A stretch of 48,085 bases of DNA from Teratosphaeria epicoccoides (Eukaryota > Ascomycota > Dothideomycetes > Mycosphaerellales > Teratosphaeriaceae): positions 1 to 48,085 of the forward strand of contig JADDMT010000178.1 of NCBI GenBank assembly GCA_021401465.1. The letters run 5' to 3'. The first letter of the stretch is position 1, and every line of letters starts with the position of its first letter. Positions 42,370-48,085 of the stretch are shown piece after piece. The position numbers and the translations under genes were made by a program. The notes beneath the pieces are model-generated. The model saw only the letters and a list, made by a program, of their open reading frames with translations, did no database searches and was not told the origin of the DNA.

Positions 42370-42771
42370 TTGTCGCTAGGGTCCCCATTCTCGGCGTAGG
42401 GGCCTGCGGCTAGAGGGGGATTTTTTTCTTTTTATTGTATATATAGTTAACTAATGTTAATTTTCCCCCCTAATTTTGTCCTTTTGAAAACGCCTGTACT
42501 CCTCATTAAGAATGCTAGACTCCTCTTACTAAGTCCTGCGTCTTTTCTTTTCCTTCTTCCTCTTGTCCTACCTCTCCCTAGGTCCGTTAGTGCTTTCCGC
42601 GCTTCCCTAAGTCTGTTTAAAGTAGTCTAGTACCTTAGTGTCTATTAGGTTCTCTAGAGGGCTCCTACATAGGTTTGTAGTACCCTGACTATTTCACTAG
42701 GACCTTGCGGTCTTTTCCTCTCCTCTTGTTCCTCGCGTAAAGTATCTCCTCTACTAACTACTCTTCATGCG
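42370..42771. other. Right part of block F
   Basis: A T-rich run (GATTTTTTTCTTTTTATTG at 42420) follows the ORF and could act in 3' end formation. A minus-strand hydrophilic frame is possible, but nothing is recognised. Confidence 0.3.
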
Positions 42772-43307
42772 TGTCAGAAGGGTAGGTGCCGATAGCAGGA
42801 AGGGGATCAGGTGTTAGACTCATAGAGCTTTGAAGAATATCGATAATAGCAGTTAACCTTGTAACTAACTCTCCCCTTAGGAAAGGGAATTAAGATTAAG
42901 ATTAAGCATGAAGCTCCTAACTACCTGTCCTGAAGCCATCCCTATATACTAGAGAGTTAGGGCAGCTCTGTTAGATCTGCTATTAGACCTAGTAGTCCTA
43001 TGTCTATAGTTCTATAGACTAACCCTACAGATCCTAGGGTCTATCCTCACGTGACAGATCCTTTCTCCTATGTAGGCCTAAAAATCTGTAGACTAACCCC
43101 ATAGATCTAGGTATCTATCCTTACGTCACAGATCCTTTCTCCTATGACTTATAGTTCTCCTATGACTATACTATGACTTATAGTACTTAGGACACTCATG
43201 ACCCTATAACTCATAGTTCTCCTATGACTATGCTATGACTCATAGCACTTAGGACACTTATGAGCCTGTGACTCATAGTACTCCTGACATTTATGACACT
43301 CATGATA
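42772..43307 (-). repeat. 3' LTR of C4 (inverted, 536 bp)
   Basis: It starts TGTCAGAAGGG and ends ACACTCATGATA. The CTATGACTCATAGTNCTCCTATGAC-type unit is repeated several times at the right, which explains the extra length. Confidence 0.82.
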
Positions 43308-43497
43308 CTATCCCCCTCTTAGCCTAGCTCGTCCCTAAGCTACCTTATTAGTGCGGGGTTTCTCCTGCCCTTTCCTTTAAGCAGTAATGTCTTCTCTTTC
43401 CTCATTACTTCCTTATGTCATTCTAGACACTAACGCCCCTTTAACACAGAAATTTAAACGTCGCGTAAATCGAATCTATAGTTAGGGCTAGGATAGC

Positions 43498-43938
43498 ATG
43501 AAGTCATGTACTTAGTGTCAAGAGTTAAAGCTTGTTTGTCAAGTACACATTTCATTAGGGAAATGTTCGTAGTGTTACTTTAGTAATTCTCGAAGTTATG
43601 ACGCGAAGGTAACAGAGGTCGAATAGAAGAAGTTAGGTAATTAGCGGAAAAGACTAATTACTAATCTCGATCGTGCGAAGGCGTTACTAGCTAAGGCTTT
43701 GTAGAAGATAATAGAGGCGCATGTAAAGGAGATGCGTCTCTAGAAATAGTTAGACGCGGTTAACCGTGAGGTCGAGGATAGTCGCGCTCTTGAGGAGCGT
43801 AAGATTAGGGAGGACGAGGCTAAAGAGCAGGCTCTTTAGCAGGCTAGGTTTCTTCTTAACCTAGATCCCTTGACAGGTCTTGCTCTTAGTCCTACGACAT
43901 AGAGTGTAATAGAAGGTTTTGCTGACGACTCGTACTAG
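43498..43938 (+). pseudogene. Antisense Zn2Cys6-like ORF of family C, copy C4 (full length)
   Basis: ATG 43498 to TAG 43936-43938, 441 bp, exactly the length of the C1 copy. It reads MKSCT-(stop)-CQELKLVCQVH, then GKCS-(stop)-CYFSNSRSY and a charged coiled coil (RALEERKIREDEAKEQAL). Cysteine spacing is C-x2-C-x6-C-x8-C-x2-C-x7-Y. A few TAG stops are present. Its end coincides with the C3 insertion point. Confidence 0.7.
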
Positions 43939-44403
43939 TGTCATGAGTATCAGGAGTACTATAAGTCACAGGATCATAAGTGTCCTAGGTGCTATAAGTC
44001 ACGAACACTATAGCCTAAGTCATAGCATAGTCATAGGAGAAAGGATCTGTCACGTGAGGACAGATCCCTAGATCTGTAGGGTTAGTCTATAGATCTACAG
44101 GCCTATAGGGGAGAAGGGATCTGTCATAGGAGGACAGACCCTAGGATCTATGGGATTAGTCTACAGATCTATAGACATGGATCTGTTAGGTCTATCGACA
44201 GATCTAACAGAGCTACCCTGTCTCTCTAGTATATAGGGATAGCTTCAGGACAGGCAGTTAGGAGCTTCGTGCTTAATTCTTAAGTTAATCCTCTCTTGCT
44301 TAGAGGAGAGTTACAAGGTTAATTGCTATTATCGATATTCTTCATAGCTCTGCAAGTCTAACACCTAATCCCCTTCCTGCTATCGGTACCTACCCTTATG
44401 ACA
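43939..44403 (+). repeat. 5' LTR of C3 (465 bp)
   Basis: It runs from TGTCATGAG to CTTATGACA, with two hairpin units. Confidence 0.9.
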
Positions 44404-44462
44404 TTTAAAGCACTACTTCTAAGGAAGCATCAGGGGACTTGTCGAGCGCTTAACATACGCCT

Positions 44463-46349
44463 ATGTCATGTAGTTCTTTAGCTGTTAGTTTAACTTCTAG
44501 CGACAGTTAACTAACACTATAAACACAAGTTGCCGCTATACCTCAAATTATGTAGTAGCTCGAATGTATTCACCTTAGCGAGATAGCTCTAGCATCTGTC
44601 ACAGGTTTAACTACTAGGAATGGACACAGTAATAACGGCTTCAAGATAGGAAGCCCTACAGAGTTCATAGGATAATGATCTTAAGTCGAGATGTTTATCC
44701 TATAATGCTAGTTAGCATTTAACGTAGATACGGAATAGTTTACGACGCATTATAAGCGAATGATGTATATTGTCTCTTACCTAAAGGGACTAGCGTTCGA
44801 GTTCATCTAGCCTTATCTGACAGATTATCTAGATCATGTTAGTAACGTCGAAGCTAGGAAGACGACGACTAGGGAGATTCTTAACTTAGACAAGTCTTTG
44901 TTTAAGGCGTTACGCGAAGCTTTTAGGCTTAGTAATAAGCAACAAGAGGCCGAGAGAGCTCTCCTAGGAATTTAGCAGAAGGGTTCTGCTATTAAGTACC
45001 GCGCGGACCTTTAGACCCTCTCTGCTCAAGTCGACTAGAATGATAATGCTTTAGCCGCTTAGTTCTACTAGGGACTAAAGGAGACAGTTAAAGACGAAAT
45101 TGCCTAAGGAGATTAGCTAACGACATTCAAGGAAATAAGCGATCTCGCGATTAGAATCGATAATCGCATCTAGGAACGACAGCAAGAACGACAACATAGA
45201 AATCGCAAGCTAGCAAAGGCTAACTATAAGGTCTAACGATTAGCACCGAAATGGCGAAGCGATTACTACGGTCTCTAACCTATGGAGTTAGATGCGACTA
45301 AGGGGCGTCTAAAGAGCGGACCCTAAGGAAAGCTATAGAAGGGCTCTCCTACCTAGAATAGTCTGAAGAAGCTATTCGGCAAGAGTAACCTCAAGTGCTA
45401 CAACTGTAGAAAGAAAGGACACTTTGCCCGCAGATGTTTTGCTAAGAAGTAACGACAGGAACTACCTAGGACAGAACAGGCTCGCGCGACAACAACGGCA
45501 CCTAAGCAAAAGGCTTCCGCTACTCAAGAACTAGACTATGCCGCACTTACTTAGACCGCGTGCTACAACGACAATTGACGAATTCATATGAGTGATAAAG
45601 ATAGTTCCGGATAGTACCCTAGCCGTAACAAGGCACGGTCTATCTGTGCGCTAAGGGGTACACCTTCTAGTGCAATAGTCCTGAGGTAATAGGAGCTAGA
45701 AGAAGAAGAAGGTTCGGACGACAACTATGAGCTTGTCGAAGCCGTCATTCCTAATTCCGAGGAAGACGAGAGCATAGAGCGATAGGCTATGCCGCCGCAT
45801 GACATTAGGCTTGATATTATCCGAATCATACAGAACTAGTAGGCTTAGGCTTGCCCATGGATTAATAGAGTATAACACGTCGACTAGCTTTAGTATGACG
45901 AACTAGCCGACTATATGCGATAATACCTGAGGAGACTACTAGTTGCAGCTTAACCTCACGCGCATTAGAAGATTGTCCAAGGAATTGTACTGTTTAGGGT
46001 AGAGTTTACGCCCTAAGGAGGCTACCTAACCTACAAAGGTATTTAGATTCTACGAGCGCTACGACTCCGAGTCTACTACTTGAAAATGGAGTACGCAAGA
46101 AACGCGCAGGAATAACGAGGCTAAGAGCGAGTACGACCTCTTAGGCTAGATAGCAGTAACGCTCGAAGAAGAGTAAGCCGAGACCGCATAATCCCCAAAC
46201 TAGTCCGTGAAGACAGTTATTCGGGAAACGACAAGGTCCGCTAGAATTAGACCTACCGACAGACTAGACATGGCTGCAACGATGTGCCGAGGTTAGCGCC
46301 AGATACGCGAACAACCTTAGAGTATAGGTACACATTAACGAGACACTAG
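44463..46349 (+). pseudogene. gag of C3
   Basis: Uninterrupted Gag from the second Met of MPM (44463) to TAG 46347-46349. The zinc knuckle is intact (KCYNCRKKGHFARRCFAKK near 45390). The acidic tail and the GGGAAAC heptamer (46223-46229) match C1. Stops inside are TAA/TAG, plus a TGA near 45577 where C1 has a sense codon. Confidence 0.85.
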
Positions 46350-47839
46350 CCTAGGCCTTAATAGATTCAGGATGCACTAGAATCTTCATGACGCCCAAGT
46401 TTGCCAGGACAGCTAGGATAAAGCTACAGGCAAAGACGAATTCTAGTTCGACATTACAGAGTTACCTGGCTTAGATGTAGTACTAGGGTTGCCATGGCTA
46501 AGAAACGCTAACCCCTACCTCGACTAGAAGAATAAGAGGATCTAGTTCCCAGAACTCTTAAGATTAATACCTCTACCTGTAGTACATGACGTACTAGGCA
46601 AGATCAAAATATGTGCTATGACTTCAAGTAAGATAGTCACTACTATTAAGGATCTAGAACAGGAAGTGCACGTCCTATAGGTCAAAGCAACGTAATCTGA
46701 AGTCAAGGTCGAATTCATAGTTCCTAACGAGTATAAAGAGTTCGCTACTCTTTTCAAGGAAGAACCTAACTAAGAAGCTCTGCTAGAACACTAGGAGTAG
46801 GATCACGGGATACCCTTACTCCCTAGCAAGACACTAACGAAGCAACTAGTTCGCCTATTATTAGCGGCGAAACTAGAGATTCTCCGGAAATACCTTGAAG
46901 ACAACCTCTAGAAGGGCTTCATCCGCGAGTCGTAGTCCCTAGCAGGATATCTCATCCTGTTTGTTCCTAAGGGGGAAGATAACTAGCGACTCTACGTAGA
47001 TTATCGTAGATTAAACGACATCACGATAAAGAACAGTTATCCGCTTCCTTTGCTCTCAGAATTACAGGATTGCCTACAAGGAGCAATATGGTTCTTGAAG
47101 TTCGACATACCTAGAGCGTATAACCAAATTCGAATTAAGGAAGGCGAAGAATAGAAGACTACGTTCCGAACTAGGTTTAGACACTACGAGTATATAGTCA
47201 TGCTATTTAGGTTAACAAACGCCCTAGCTACATAGTAGGCATTTATTAACAATGTGCTACGAGAGTACCTTGACGTCTTCGTGGTTATATACTTAGACGA
47301 CATCCTTGTCTACTTACGGACGATCGAAGAACATAGGACTCATGTACGCAAGGTACTTCAGAAACTCTAGGATTACAGGCTAAAGGTTAAGCCTTAGAAG
47401 AGCGAGTTTCACAAGCAGGAAGTCTAATTCCTCGGCTACGTAGTAGCATAGAATGGAATTTAGATAGATACTAAGAAAGTCTAAGTCATAAAAGAGTAGC
47501 CTACGCTAACTAATGTTAAGGAGGTATAGTCCTTCCTTAGATTTGCTAACTTCTACTGAAGATTTATAGCAAACTATTCGAAGATCATGGCACTACTTAC
47601 GACACTTACTACAAAGGATACACTATTCGTTTAGGATAACGCCTAACAGAATGCCTTCGAGGAACTCAAGCAACGATTTACAGATCAGCTAATCTTACTT
47701 ATTTTCGACCCTAATAAGCCTATTATAGTCAAAATAGATGCCTCTAACGTAGCACTTAGGGCATGCTTAAGCTAACTAGGACCAAGTAGACGACTACAGC
47801 TAGTCGCCTACTACTCGAGGAAATTGTCTGGACCTGAAC
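46229..47839 (+). pseudogene. pro-pol fragment of C3 with protease deletion
   Basis: The -1 frame runs from the heptamer through ALIDSGC (about 46363) and then loses about 110 bp, equal to C1 13791-13900, at a short AAT repeat near 46440. This shifts the frame, so the copy was broken by an indel as well as by RIP. RT with YLDD (near 47292) and part of RNase H (DASNVALxACL) remain. The copy ends at 47839. Confidence 0.82.
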
Positions 47840-47959
47840 TCCTGTATACTGTAGCGTCATACATAGACTAAATTCGCCTCGTTCTAAGCATGTTGTTACT
47901 TTTGTCCCTAGGGTCTAAGGTGTCGCCCCTAGGCTGACTGTCCGTTATTCCTAGGACCT
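47840..47959. other. Short unassigned segment
   Basis: 120 bp between the C3 break and the next family A LTR, without recognisable coding sequence or similarity to other parts of the window. Confidence 0.5.
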
Positions 47960-48085
47960 TGATACGGTTGATACTAGGGGACCATTTGAACCGCATGGGT
48001 TCTAATGGCCGCCCTTAGCATGCAGTGACCCTGCCACATATGGCAAGGGGGTCCTTCGTACATACGTTGGCTCGTATGTCGTCCG
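47960..48085 (+). repeat. Start of a further family A LTR (partial at the window edge)
   Basis: TGATACGGTTGATACTAGG and onward match the LTR of A0 and A1 closely over 126 bp. GACCT (47955-47959) would be the left target duplication. Whether an element follows lies outside the window. Confidence 0.88.

Larger units (their letters stand above)
40785..42771. mobile_element. Block F: unclassified element with a Cys-cluster ORF
   Basis: About 2 kb of sequence unlike the other families separates C5 from C4. The left edge may start TGTCACGGG after a TTAAA. It contains a run of ten C (about 40981-40990), a tandem near-repeat of TCTAGGGTCTAGG (about 40897-40935), two copies of a roughly 100-bp segment starting with ACATAAAGCCTAG (41142 and 41243), a TATA box and one ORF. 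Whether it is a retroelement or a host fragment is not decided. The minus strand after 42370 holds a hydrophilic frame (EESSILNEEYRRFQKDK) that could be the end of a convergent gene. Confidence 0.4.
42772..43938 (-). mobile_element. Family C copy C4, inverted, 3' LTR and antisense ORF
   Basis: The inverted LTR (42772-43307) and 3' internal region run up to the stop codon of the antisense ORF at 43936-43938, where C3 is inserted in the opposite orientation. The rest of C4 is not in the window. Confidence 0.85.
43939..47839 (+). mobile_element. Family C copy C3, 5' LTR to RNase H
   Basis: LTR 43939-44403, complete gag, heptamer, protease with a deletion, RT and the start of RNase H. It stops at GACCTGAACTC (47839) against unique sequence. 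The left flank ACTAG (43934-43938) is the likely target site. It preserves the uninterrupted A1 target. Confidence 0.9.

Overview
The window is a nest of decayed transposable elements from a filamentous ascomycete (Pezizomycotina-like). No intact host gene, rRNA, tRNA or CRISPR array was seen. Nearly every element coding frame is broken by substitution stops. Almost all of them are TAA or TAG at positions where the family expects Gln or Trp, and repeat copies differ mainly by transitions at CpA/TpG. This is the signature of repeat-induced point mutation (RIP). Names A to F below are local labels.

Family A is a Ty3/gypsy chromovirus with LTRs of 360 or about 390 bp (TGATAC...TATATCA) and one fused gag-pol frame. 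Copies: A0 1-3109 (3' part), A1 4018-12186 (complete), A2 18615-21622 (internally deleted), an inverted LTR at 21667-22066, A3 23346-25575 (minus), and an LTR start at 47960-48085. Family C is a second chromovirus with LTRs of about 470 bp (TGTCATRAG...CTTATGACA) and separate gag and pol frames. Copies: C1 3111-18207 (complete but split by A1), C6 25576-26686, C2 35121-38825 (minus), C5 39774-40784 (minus), C4 42772-43938 (minus), C3 43939-47839. Family B (22209-23345, 38826-39770) looks like Ty1/copia. D (18213-18614) is a gypsy integrase scrap. A Plavaka (KDZ) DNA transposase lies on the minus strand at 26687-29733. The 30-35 kb block is DNA-transposon-like and mostly unassigned. F (40785-42771) holds a separate Cys-cluster ORF.

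Insertion order can be read directly. A1 sits in the gag of C1 with a GTTAG target duplication, and C2 and C3 show the empty site. A0 sits at the left edge of the C1 LTR. C1 and A2 lie next to D. A3 cuts B1, and C6 cuts A3. C2 and C5 cut B2. C3 is inserted into C4 immediately after the stop codon of C4's extra ORF.

The most interesting signal is an extra gene that both chromovirus families carry between pol and the 3' LTR, on the strand opposite to gag-pol. In A it is 499 codons long, has its own TATA box, a predicted 54-bp intron with a TACTAAC branch point, a Cys cluster and basic, NLS-like patches. In C it is 146 aa with Cys spacing like a fungal Zn(II)2Cys6 domain, followed by a charged coiled coil. 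The F ORF has the same C-x2-C-x6-C core and a TATA box. The two families also differ in expression and priming: A appears self-primed, and C has a conserved G GGA AAC -1 frameshift heptamer in the correct phase between gag and pol.
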